From Acidimicrobiales bacterium (GTDB lineage Bacteria > Actinomycetota > Acidimicrobiia > Acidimicrobiales > Aldehydirespiratoraceae), in NCBI GenBank assembly GCA_033344915.1, contig JAWPML010000001.1, positions 968,369 to 1,032,368 on the forward strand: a stretch of 64,000 bases of DNA, read 5' to 3'. A program made the translations under genes and the position numbers. This document shows, in pieces, positions 24,411-33,273 of the stretch. Under the pieces are notes generated by a model. That model made no database searches, was not told the origin of the DNA, and saw only the letters and a program-made list of their open reading frames with translations. Numbering within the stretch: position 1 is the stretch's first letter; each line of letters starts with the position of its first letter.

Positions 24411-25094
24411 TCAGTCGACCCACCCGGTCTGGTAGCGCATTCCCTTGCGGGTCAGGGTGCCGTCCTGGCACAGCAGGTATTGCGTCGGTGCGTTCGGGAT
24501 CTTCTCGAAGGCGACCATGCCCTGATGGAAGGTCACGCTCGTCGTGGAGCGGGTGAAGTCGCCGGCCTCGATGTCGGGGGTGAAATCGGCGTTGAGTTCG
24601 TCGACCTTGCCCTTCGCGTACTCGATGAAGGTCCCGGGTTCGCCGACGCCGCCGGCGAACTCGTCCCAGTAGCTGGTGCAGGTGTCCTCGACGATGTAGA
24701 CGCCGTTGTCGTTGAGCAGCGGGTACAGCACCTCGAACGAGGTGATCTGCTGGTGCATCTCGTGCCCGCCGTCGTCGATCACGATGTCGAACGGGCCCGA
24801 TTCCTCCACCATGCGGCGCAGGAACTCGGGGTCGGCCTGGTCGCCGATGTGCACCGTGAAGTCCGGCGCGCTCGCCCTCGCCATCGGGGAGATGTCGGCG
24901 CCGACGATCGTCGCGTCGGGGCCGAGGTAGCGCTGCCAGATCTCGAGTGAGCCACCGGCGAGGACGCCGATCTCGAGCATGCGGGCGGCCGAGCCCTGGA
25001 ACCGGCGCAGATGGTGGTGCTGGGCCGCCGGGAACGAATCGAGCTTCACGCATCCGCGGCCGCTCTGTGACTCCCACGTCTCCCACAGGTCCAT
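24411..25094 (-). CDS. Class I SAM-dependent methyltransferase
   Basis: The 227-residue protein has the SAM-binding MLEIGVLAGGSLEIW, an acidic residue after the next strand (IVGADISPMA), FDIVIDDGGHEMHQQ and YIVEDTCTSYW. The DDGGH and EDTxTSYW pattern is shared with small O-methyltransferases of sugars and antibiotics (MycE/CmcI-like). The substrate is unknown. ATG 25094 lies seven bases after TATCGT. The gene is convergent with the M24 gene and divergent from the next membrane protein. Confidence 0.82.
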   Translation of the reverse strand: MDLWETWESQSGRGCVKLDSFPAAQHHHLRRFQGSAARMLEIGVLAGGSLEIWQRYLGPDATIVGADISPMARASAPDFTVHIGDQADPEFLRRMVEESGPFDIVIDDGGHEMHQQITSFEVLYPLLNDNGVYIVEDTCTSYWDEFAGGVGEPGTFIEYAKGKVDELNADFTPDIEAGDFTRSTTSVTFHQGMVAFEKIPNAPTQYLLCQDGTLTRKGMRYQTGWVD

Positions 25095-25101
25095 TCGGGT
25101 G

Positions 25102-25107
25102 ACGATA
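25102..25107 (-). promoter_or_regulatory. TATCGT -10 box, leaderless methyltransferase start
   Basis: TATCGT ends seven bases before ATG 25094. Confidence 0.5.
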
Positions 25108-25141
25108 CCGCCCGGCCTGAGGGCCGAACAGGGCCAAACGA

Positions 25142-25147
25142 TACGTT
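25142..25147 (+). promoter_or_regulatory. TACGTT -10 box, leaderless membrane-protein start
   Basis: TACGTT ends six bases before GTG 25154, and no ribosome site precedes that GTG. Confidence 0.5.
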
Positions 25148-25153
25148 GGCGCC

Positions 25154-26014
25154 GTGATCCGAATCGACGGTGCGACCGTTCTGCTCCAGTGGGCGGCCGG
25201 AGGCTGGCTGTTCCTCTGGGTCACGACCCGCCGTCGCGAGGTCGGGCTCGGCTACGGATGGCTCCAGCGGGCCACGTTCCTCGCCCTGGGGGCCGGGTCA
25301 CTGGTCGCCGGGTTCGTCGCCGGGGCGACCTGGACCCGCGAGATCGCCACGATCGTGTTCGTGATCGCCGGGGTGGTGACCCTCGTCGTCTCCGTACTGC
25401 GCCGGCGCGCCGGGGTGGCGGGCCAGCGGGAGGTGGTCGAACGCCGGAGCGAACGGGTCGCGGCGATGACCGGCATCGATCGGGAGGAGCAGCGCTTCGA
25501 CAAGGACGCGCCGGAGTTCCCGCCCGAGCTCGACCTCGTCACGGCGGTCATCGGTCTCGTCGCCGTGCTGTTCGGCGCCATCGCGGCCGGCGATCCGGTG
25601 CTGCTGTCGATCTTCCGGGGCCTCACCAGTGCGCTCTTCCTCGGCGCGGTCACCGACGCGATGCTCCTCGGCCACTGGTATCTGGTGCAGCCGGGTCTCG
25701 CCCGGGCCCCCATCCACGAGCTCGTGCGCTGGACCGGGATTCTCTGGGTGCCCGAGACGATCGCCATGCTGATTCCGACCGGCATGGTGTCCGTCTTCAA
25801 TGGCACCATCGACGATGCCTACAACGGCCTTCTCGGCTGGTTCTGGGTGGCCTGTGTCGTCACCACCATCGGCCTCGTCTTCGTCACCCGCGCGGCCTTG
25901 CGGGAGCGCGAGTACAGCGCGGTCATGGCCGCGACCGGGCTGATGTACCTCGCGATCCTCACCGCGTTCGGGCAGGACCTCGTCGCCCGCATCCTGCTCG
26001 ACACCGATCTGTGA
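25154..26014 (+). CDS. Hypothetical polytopic membrane protein
   Basis: The 286-residue protein has about eight hydrophobic segments with a soluble, charged loop at about 85-125 (QREVVERRSERVAAMTGIDR). A GHWYLVQPGL motif precedes the fifth or sixth helix. I do not recognise a named family. It starts with GTG directly after a -10 box. The 189 bases that follow hold a long inverted repeat. Confidence 0.75.
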   Translation: MIRIDGATVLLQWAAGGWLFLWVTTRRREVGLGYGWLQRATFLALGAGSLVAGFVAGATWTREIATIVFVIAGVVTLVVSVLRRRAGVAGQREVVERRSERVAAMTGIDREEQRFDKDAPEFPPELDLVTAVIGLVAVLFGAIAAGDPVLLSIFRGLTSALFLGAVTDAMLLGHWYLVQPGLARAPIHELVRWTGILWVPETIAMLIPTGMVSVFNGTIDDAYNGLLGWFWVACVVTTIGLVFVTRAALREREYSAVMAATGLMYLAILTAFGQDLVARILLDTDL

Positions 26015-26052
26015 CGACGGCGATCCCGGAAGCGCCTCGGCGAGCGACCTCG

Positions 26053-26102
26053 TCGTCAGTTTTGCTTGACGCGGGGGACGACGTGTCAACCAAAACTGAC
26101 GA
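26053..26102. repeat. Long inverted repeat, 18-base arms
   Basis: TCGTCAGTTTTGCTTGAC (26053-26070) and GTCAACCAAAACTGACGA (26085-26102) are inverted copies with one mismatch and a 14-base spacer. The arms are much less GC-rich than the surroundings. It could be a regulator-binding site for the downstream gene or an RNA hairpin; no T-tract follows, so a simple terminator is less likely. Confidence 0.75.
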
Positions 26103-26203
26103 GGCGGTCGACCTCATCGGCGATCGACCGGTCAAACAGTTGTTCGGTTGAAAAACCGTACCGAACGCGCGAGACTGTGATCTCGTCGACCAGGAGAACC
26201 CCG

Positions 26204-26764
26204 ATGGAAGTGCAAGACGCCCTCACCGAGACCGTCTCGATCATGGACGGCCTCGTCGCCGGCCTCACCCCCGAGCACCGCGAGATGACCACGCCGTGCA
26301 AGAAGTTCACGGTCCACGACCTGATGAACCACACCGTGAACACGTGCAAGTTCGTGGGCGCGATCGTGTCGGGTCAGCCCGAGAAGATCCCGGCCGACGG
26401 CACCGATCATCTGGCCGAGGGCCCGGTGAAGGGATGGCACGACGGCAAGGCCGCGCTCCAGGCGGCGGCGACGGCGGAGAACCTCGGGCTCGTCCGGGAG
26501 ACGCCGTTCGGCGAGGTGCCGGGCGCCGTCCCGATGTCGGTCGCGGTGTCCGACGTGCTCGTCCACGCCTGGGATCTCGCCCGGGCCACGGGGCAACCGA
26601 TCACGGCGAGCGATGATCTCGCCGGCTTCGCCCAGGGCACCTGGGAGATGGTGATCCAGCCCGAGGCCCGCAACGGCGACGCCTTCGACGAGGTGCAGCC
26701 CTACCCGGAGGACGCGACGGCGCTCGACCGGGTCGCTGCTTTCACCGGACGGAGTGTGTCCTAA
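26204..26764 (+). CDS. TIGR03086-type metal-binding protein (DinB / mycothiol-dependent isomerase fold)
   Basis: The 186-residue protein matches the actinobacterial DinB-like group: TTPCKKFTVHDLMNHTV near the N-terminus with His43, and DVLVHAWDLARATGQ with His121 as further metal ligand. Members are thought to use mycothiol in transferase reactions, but the substrate is unknown. ATG 26204 follows AGGAG at seven bases. A small hairpin CGGTT-GAAA-AACCG lies upstream (about 26144-26157). Confidence 0.85.
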   Translation: MEVQDALTETVSIMDGLVAGLTPEHREMTTPCKKFTVHDLMNHTVNTCKFVGAIVSGQPEKIPADGTDHLAEGPVKGWHDGKAALQAAATAENLGLVRETPFGEVPGAVPMSVAVSDVLVHAWDLARATGQPITASDDLAGFAQGTWEMVIQPEARNGDAFDEVQPYPEDATALDRVAAFTGRSVS

Positions 26765-26767
26765 GCT
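26762..26767 (+). promoter_or_regulatory. TAAGCT -10 box of the ku gene
   Basis: TAAGCT contains the TAA stop of the preceding gene and ends seven bases before ATG 26775. Confidence 0.5.
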
Positions 26768-26774
26768 CTGGGTC

Positions 26775-27665
26775 ATGCCACGCGCGATATGGAGCGGATC
26801 GATCAGCTTCGGCCTGGTCAACATCCCCGTGAAGTTGTACAGCGCCGTCTCCCGCAAGACGGTGCGGTTCAACCAGATCGACTCGTCCACGGGATCTCGG
26901 GTCAAGCAGAAGCGCGTCTCCGCGGCCGACGGTGAGGAAGTGCCCTACGAGCGCATCGTGAAGGGCTACGAGCTCCCGAGCGGCGAGTACGTGATGATCT
27001 CCGACGAGGAGATGGCCGCGCTCGATCCGGACGCCGTGCGCACGATCGACATCGACGAGTTCGTGGATCTGGCCGACATCGACCCGATCTTCTACGACAA
27101 CGCCTACCACCTGGTGCCCGACGAGCAGACGGCGAAGCCCTACAAGCTGCTGGCCAACGCGATGGAGGAGGCCGGCAAGGTCGGGATCTGCCACTTCGTG
27201 ATGCGGTCCAAGCAATACCTGGCCGCCGTACGGCCCGTCGACGGTCGGCTCGTCCTGTCGACGATGGTGTTCCACGACGAGATCGTCGACCACACCGAGA
27301 TCGGCGGCTTCGACTTCCTCGAGGACGTCGAGATCGACGAGAAGGAACAGGCGATGGCCGAGCAGCTGATCGCCACGCTCGACGCGACGTTCGACCCGTC
27401 GCGCCACAAGGACACCTATCGCGAGGCGGTGCTGGAGCTCATCGATCGCAAGGCGGCAGGGGAGAGCGGCGACGACCTGGTGCCCGCCCCGGCCCCGTCG
27501 TCGAACAAGGTGATCGACCTCATGGCGGCGCTCGAGGCGTCCGTCAAGGAAGCCAAGAAGGCCCGCGGGCGTCATCCGGCATCGAAGAAGGCGACGAAGA
27601 AGAAGGCCAAGAAGAGCACGAAGAAGGCGGCGAAGAAGGCCGCACGGGTCCGCAAGTCGGCCTGA
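26775..27665 (+). CDS. ku: Ku, DNA end-binding protein of bacterial non-homologous end joining
   Basis: The 296-residue protein starts MPRAIWSGSISFGLVNIPVK, the hallmark of bacterial Ku, and has the beta-barrel core to about residue 240. A lysine-rich tail (KKATKKKAKKSTKKAAKK) binds DNA without sequence preference. Ku forms a homodimer that rings broken DNA ends and recruits LigD. A LigD-type polymerase domain gene follows seven bases later. The start is set by a -10 box seven bases upstream and by the family N-terminus. Confidence 0.96.
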   Translation: MPRAIWSGSISFGLVNIPVKLYSAVSRKTVRFNQIDSSTGSRVKQKRVSAADGEEVPYERIVKGYELPSGEYVMISDEEMAALDPDAVRTIDIDEFVDLADIDPIFYDNAYHLVPDEQTAKPYKLLANAMEEAGKVGICHFVMRSKQYLAAVRPVDGRLVLSTMVFHDEIVDHTEIGGFDFLEDVEIDEKEQAMAEQLIATLDATFDPSRHKDTYREAVLELIDRKAAGESGDDLVPAPAPSSNKVIDLMAALEASVKEAKKARGRHPASKKATKKKAKKSTKKAAKKAARVRKSA

Positions 27666-27672
27666 GCGGGCG

Positions 27673-28581
27673 ATGGCCGAGTCCGAACGGGTCCATGTCG
27701 AGGTCGACGGCCACAAGCTGGCCGTCAGCAACCTCGAGAAGGTGCTGTACCCCCTGGTCTCGTTCACGAAAGCCCAGGTCATCGACTACTACGTGCGGAT
27801 TGCGCCGTACATGCTGCCCCACATCGAGGACCGGGGGATCACCCTGCGGCGGTGGCCCGACGGGGTGACGGAGAGCTCGTTCTTCGAGAAGCGGTGTCCG
27901 TCGCACCGACCCGGGTGGGTGGGCACCTGCCTCGGCCCCGGCGACCGTCGGGGGGGCATCGAGTACTGCCGCCTCGACTCGATCGCGGCGCTCGCGTGGA
28001 CCGCGAACCTCGCCGCGCTCGAGATCCATTCGCCCATGGCCCGCTGCGGCCAGATCGACTCGCCGTCGATGCTCGTGTTCGACCTCGACCCGGGCGAACC
28101 GGCGACGATCATCGAGTGTTGTCAGATCGCGCTCGAGATCCAGGACGTGCTCGAAACGGTCGGTCTCCGGTCGTTCGGGAAGACCTCGGGCTCCAAGGGG
28201 ATGCAGCTCTACGTGCCGCTCAACACGCCCCACGAGCACGAGCACGCGTCGGACTTCGCCCTGGCCGTCGCCCAGCTCCTGGAGAAGAAGCTGCCGAAAC
28301 AGGTGCTGTCGAACATGACGAAGAAGCTCCGCAAGGGGAAGATCTTCATCGACTGGAGCCAGAACTCCCGCCACAAGACCACGATCGCCCCGTACTCGAT
28401 GCGGGCCAAGGACCGTCCGACGGTGTCCACGCCGATCACCTGGGACGAGGTGGCCGACGGCGCCGACGGCGAACACCTGTCCTTCGAGGTCGCCGACGTG
28501 CTCGACCGCGTCGACGAGTTCGGTGACCTCTTCGCCGACACCCTCACCCTCGAACAGGAACTGCCCGTCGGCGGCTCCTGA
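27673..28581 (+). CDS. Stand-alone LigD polymerase domain (PolDom, AEP primase fold)
   Basis: The 302-residue protein equals the polymerase/primase part of LigD. It has the catalytic VFDLDPGEP, the nucleotide-binding SGSKGMQLYVPL and the third motif FIDWSQN. It fills gaps and adds nucleotides, preferring ribonucleotides, during end joining. The nuclease and ligase domains of full LigD are missing, so a separate ligase must act with it. It is seven bases behind ku, forming a two-gene repair operon. Confidence 0.93.
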   Translation: MAESERVHVEVDGHKLAVSNLEKVLYPLVSFTKAQVIDYYVRIAPYMLPHIEDRGITLRRWPDGVTESSFFEKRCPSHRPGWVGTCLGPGDRRGGIEYCRLDSIAALAWTANLAALEIHSPMARCGQIDSPSMLVFDLDPGEPATIIECCQIALEIQDVLETVGLRSFGKTSGSKGMQLYVPLNTPHEHEHASDFALAVAQLLEKKLPKQVLSNMTKKLRKGKIFIDWSQNSRHKTTIAPYSMRAKDRPTVSTPITWDEVADGADGEHLSFEVADVLDRVDEFGDLFADTLTLEQELPVGGS

Positions 28582-28660
28582 GATGAGACGCCGGGGTCAG
28601 AGTCCCGTCCCTTCTCGACGGCCGCAGCTGCCGCGCCCGGCTGCGGATGTCGCCCGCTGG

Positions 28661-28666
28661 TAGGTT
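28661..28666 (+). promoter_or_regulatory. TAGGTT -10 box before the small ORF pair
   Basis: TAGGTT ends six bases before ATG 28673. Confidence 0.45.
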
Positions 28667-28672
28667 CGTGGC

Positions 28673-28915
28673 ATGCGGTCGATCCTCGCCTCCATCCGTG
28701 GGTTCATCCGGGCCTTTCGGGCCGGCGAAGGCCTCGAACACACGCGTCGTGATCGTTCGAAGGACGACGCCCTCGCCCGCACGCTGAGGGACTCGTCGCA
28801 CGCCGCGCCGTGGGGCGGTTTCGGGGCCTCCTACCACACCAGCGCCCAGACGATCGCCGAGAGCGGTGCTGATGCGTACGCCAAGTCGTTCGAGAAGCGG
28901 GAGCGGTCCCGCTGA
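28673..28915 (+). CDS. Small hypothetical protein, 80 residues
   Basis: The protein is basic and begins MRSILASIRGFIRAFRAGEG, an amphipathic stretch, followed by a charged part ending KSFEKRERSR. I do not recognise it. A -10 box sits six bases before the ATG. Its stop overlaps the start of another small ORF (TGATG), so the two form a unit. Confidence 0.55.
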   Translation: MRSILASIRGFIRAFRAGEGLEHTRRDRSKDDALARTLRDSSHAAPWGGFGASYHTSAQTIAESGADAYAKSFEKRERSR

Positions 28916-29055
28916 TGCGGCGCTTCTTCCGGCGGATGCGCCGCGCGTTCTCGAAGTGGTACGGCAGTGCGGCGCCGGGCTCGGCCGGTCCGGCGAACGC
29001 GGCCCGCGCCGAAGCCGACCATGCGGTCCACAGCAGCCACTATTGGACGGGGTAG
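28915..29055 (+). CDS. Very small basic hypothetical protein, 46 residues
   Basis: The frame begins MRRFFRRMRRAFSKWYGSAA and ends HSSHYWTG. The N-terminal half is strongly basic and amphipathic, as in membrane- or nucleic-acid-binding peptides. Its ATG overlaps the stop of the preceding ORF by one base. It carries no known motif. Confidence 0.45.
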   Translation: MRRFFRRMRRAFSKWYGSAAPGSAGPANAARAEADHAVHSSHYWTG

Positions 29056-29103
29056 TAGCCGGCGCGGGTTTCGCTGGCTGATGCAGCGGCCGGGCCCGCT
29101 GCG

Positions 29104-30128
<1,025 letters not shown>

Positions 30129-30132
<4 letters not shown>

Positions 30133-31172
30133 GACGACACCTCGCTCGCCGCGGGGACGGGTTGGTGCAGCCAGCACCGAACGGCGTGGTCCGGGGTCGG
30201 CAGTGCCAGTTCCGGGTCGACTTGGGTGCAGATATCCAGTCCGGCCTCGATGCGGGCATCGCAGCGGCCGGCGAACCGACACCCGGGCTGCAGATCGATC
30301 AAGGGCGGCACGGTGCCCCGGATCGTCGTCAGCTCGGCCTGGTTGCGGCCGAGCACCGGGATCGAGCCGATCAGGCCCTGGGTGTAGGGGTGCTGCGGAT
30401 CGGCGAAGAGCTGGGCGACGTCGGTCTCCTCGACGATCTGGCCGGCATACATCACTGCCACGCGGTCGGCCATCTCCGCGATGACTCCGAGGTCGTGGGT
30501 GATGAGCATCACCGCGGTGCCGAAGTCGCGCTGCAAGCCCCGCATCAGATCGAGGATCTGGGCCTGGATGGTGACGTCGAGCGCGGTGGTGGGCTCGTCG
30601 GCGATGAGCAGCGCCGGCTCGAGCGCGAGCGCCATGGCGATCATGACCCGTTGGGCCATGCCGCCGGAGAGTTCGTGGGGGTAGGCGTCGGCCCGCTTCT
30701 CCGGGTCCGGGATCCCGACCGTGGTGAGGGCCTCGATCGCCAGCTTCGCCGCGTCCTTCTTCGAGGTGCCGCGGTGGATGCGGTAGACCTCGGCGATCTG
30801 GTCGCCGGCCCGTTGCACCGGATTGAGCGACGACTGGGGCTGCTGGAAGATCATCGAGACCTCGGCCCCGCGGATCCGTTCGAGCTCCCGGCGAGACATC
30901 TCGCGCAGGTTCCGACCCTCGAAGAAGACCTGGCCGGACTCGATCACGCCCGGTTTCGGAACGAGTCCCATCACCGAGAGCGAGGTGACCGACTTGCCGC
31001 AGCCGGATTCGCCGACGATGCCCAGCACCTCGCCCCGCCGGATCGAGAAGCTCACGCCGTCGACCGCGTGGGCCACCCCGTCGCGGGTGTGGAAGTAGGT
31101 GCGCAGGTCGTCGACGACCAGGACGGCATCCTCGGCGGCCCGTGCGGCCTCGGTCGGTGCGGTGTCGGTCAT
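30129..31172 (-). CDS. Peptide ABC transporter ATP-binding protein (DppD/OppD type)
   Basis: The 347-residue ATPase has Walker [11 protein letters not shown]-loop [11 protein letters not shown], signature [14 protein letters not shown] and Walker B LLIADEP. Its C-terminal extension has [11 protein letters not shown] and further cysteines typical of the Opp/Dpp group. The start overlaps the permease stop (ATGA). It pairs with the DppF-like subunit. Confidence 0.95.
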
Positions 31173-32110
31173 TCGTTGAGTGACGGGTCGAGGGCGTCGC
31201 GCAGGCCATCACCGAGGAGGTTGAAGCCGAGCACGGTGATCATGATGGCGATGCCGGGGAAGAACACGAGGTGGGGCGCCGAGAAGATCTGCTGACGTTC
31301 GGCGGCGAGCATGCTTCCCCACTCGGCCGTGGGCGGCTGGGCGCCGAGGCCGAGGAAGCCGAAGGCTGCAGCGTCGAGGATCGCACTCGCCACGCCGAGG
31401 GTGCCGATCACCACGAGCGGGGTGAGGGTGTTCGGGACGACCCGCGTCATCAGGATGCGCCAGCCGCCGGCCCCGAGGGCCCGCGACGCCGCCACGAACT
31501 CCTCCTCCTTGACCGACAGTACGGACGCGCGCATGACGCGGGCGTACTGGGGGATCGACACGATGGCGATCGCGAGCAGGGTGTTGCGCAGACCCGGACC
31601 GAGGGCGGCGACGATGCCGATGGCGAGCAGCAGGGCCGGGAAGCCGAGGATGACGTCCATCACCCGCATGATGATGTTGTCGACCCAGCGGCCCCAGTAG
31701 CCGGCGATGGCGCCGAGGGTCGAACCGACGGTGAACGCGATCGCGACCGTCGACAGGCCGACCGACAGGCTCAACCGCGAGCCGTAGACGATGCGGCTGA
31801 ACTGGTCCCGGGCGTTGCCGTCGAGCCCCATGATGTGCTCGGGCAGTTCCTCGTCGCAGCCGAAGAGGTGCACACACGGGGGGTCACGGCGGGTCGTGTT
31901 CGGCTCGCCGATGAAGTCCTCGGTCGGGCTGTAGGGCGCGATCAGCGGGGCGAAGATCGCCACGAGGATGATGAACCCGATGATGATGAGCCCGGCGACG
32001 CCGGACTTGCGGCGCAGCAGGCGCGAGAAGGCGCTGCGCCACAGCCCTTTCGAGGGGCCGACGGTGAGGAGCATCTCCTCGATCTCGGGCGGATCCGACG
32101 GCTGCGTCAT
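31169..32110 (-). CDS. Peptide ABC transporter permease (DppC/OppC type)
   Basis: The 313-residue membrane protein has a long N-terminal cytoplasmic arm, a first helix ([19 protein letters not shown]) and an Asp/Gly-rich periplasmic loop before the five-helix permease core. The coupling loop reads [18 protein letters not shown]. The start overlaps the dppB-like stop (ATGA). Confidence 0.94.
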   Translation of the reverse strand: MTQPSDPPEIEEMLLTVGPSKGLWRSAFSRLLRRKSGVAGLIIIGFIILVAIFAPLIAPYSPTEDFIGEPNTTRRDPPCVHLFGCDEELPEHIMGLDGNARDQFSRIVYGSRLSLSVGLSTVAIAFTVGSTLGAIAGYWGRWVDNIIMRVMDVILGFPALLLAIGIVAALGPGLRNTLLAIAIVSIPQYARVMRASVLSVKEEEFVAASRALGAGGWRILMTRVVPNTLTPLVVIGTLGVASAILDAAAFGFLGLGAQPPTAEWGSMLAAERQQIFSAPHLVFFPGIAIMITVLGFNLLGDGLRDALDPSLNE

Positions 32111-33174
32111 TCGAGTCTGATCCGGGGGTCGAGGTAGGCGTAGAGGATGTCCACGATCAGGTTGATCACGACATAGAGCGTGGCGATCACGACGACGAAG
32201 CCCTGGATCACCGGGAAGTCACGGGCGGTGATCGCGTCGAAGATCATCGTGCCCGCGCCGGCGAGGCCGAAGATGGTCTCGGTCAGCACCGCGCCGGACA
32301 GCAGGGCGCCGAGCTGGAGACCGATGATCGTGGTGACCGGCAGCAGGGCGTTGCGCAGCCCGTGGCGGATGACGACGCGGCGCTCACGCGATCCCTTGGC
32401 CCGGGCGGTGCGGACATAGTCCTTCCCCATCACCTCGAGCAGGCTGGAGCGGGTGATCCGGGCGATGACCGCCATCGGGATCGTGGAGAGGGCGAAGGCG
32501 GGGAGGATCAGGTGCTTGAGCGCGTCGCGCAGCACCTCCCAGTCGCCGGTGATGATCGAGTTGAAGATGAAGTGGTTCGAGATGAACTCGACGGTCAGGA
32601 ACGGGAACGAGCCCTCCTTGAAGTCCCAGCCCCACTTCTCGAAGAAGGGCTCGGACGAGAGGCCCGCCGTGAGGCGGCCGGAGGGAGGCAGCCACCCGAG
32701 GGTGGCCGCGAAGAGCCAGATGAGCATCAACCCCAACCAGAAAACGGGCATGGAGACGCCCACGTTGGCGACGACCATGGTGCCCACGTCGACGGCGCTG
32801 TTGTGGCGCATCGCCGAGATGACGCCGAGGGTCACGCCGACCACGACGGCGATGATGAGCGCGGCGGTGGCGAGCTCGATGGTCATCGGCAGCCGCTCGA
32901 CGAGCATCTGCGACACCGGCCGCGAGAAGCGGATCGAGTCGCCGAGGTCGCCGGTGGCGATGTCGCGCATGTAGATGCCGAGCTGGACCGGCAACGGCTC
33001 GTCGAGGCCCTTGTTGCGGGCGAATCGTTCGCACGCTTCCTCGGTGGCCTTCTCGCCGAGGATGGATCGACAGGGGTCGCCCGGAATCGCCCGGGCGAGG
33101 AAGAACGTGACGAGGAGGATGCCGAAGATCACCGGGATCGCCAGCAGCAGTCGTCGAACGATGAACCTGAGCAC
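32107..33174 (-). CDS. Peptide ABC transporter permease (DppB/OppB type)
   Basis: The 355-residue protein starts MLRFIVRRLLLAIPVIFGIL, the usual DppB N-terminus, followed by RAIPGDPC, a large extracytoplasmic loop and the permease core. The coupling loop is KDYVRTARAKGSRERRV. GTG 33174 follows GGGGGAGGACACC. It is the first membrane gene after the binding protein. Confidence 0.95.
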   Translation of the reverse strand: MLRFIVRRLLLAIPVIFGILLVTFFLARAIPGDPCRSILGEKATEEACERFARNKGLDEPLPVQLGIYMRDIATGDLGDSIRFSRPVSQMLVERLPMTIELATAALIIAVVVGVTLGVISAMRHNSAVDVGTMVVANVGVSMPVFWLGLMLIWLFAATLGWLPPSGRLTAGLSSEPFFEKWGWDFKEGSFPFLTVEFISNHFIFNSIITGDWEVLRDALKHLILPAFALSTIPMAVIARITRSSLLEVMGKDYVRTARAKGSRERRVVIRHGLRNALLPVTTIIGLQLGALLSGAVLTETIFGLAGAGTMIFDAITARDFPVIQGFVVVIATLYVVINLIVDILYAYLDPRIRLE

Positions 33175-33273
33175 GGTGTCCTCCCCCCTCGGTCAGTATC
33201 GCGAATGGCCAGTGTCGCAAACGGGGAGGGCCCGTGTGGACCCTCCCCGTGTGCACTCGGTACTGCTACCGGA

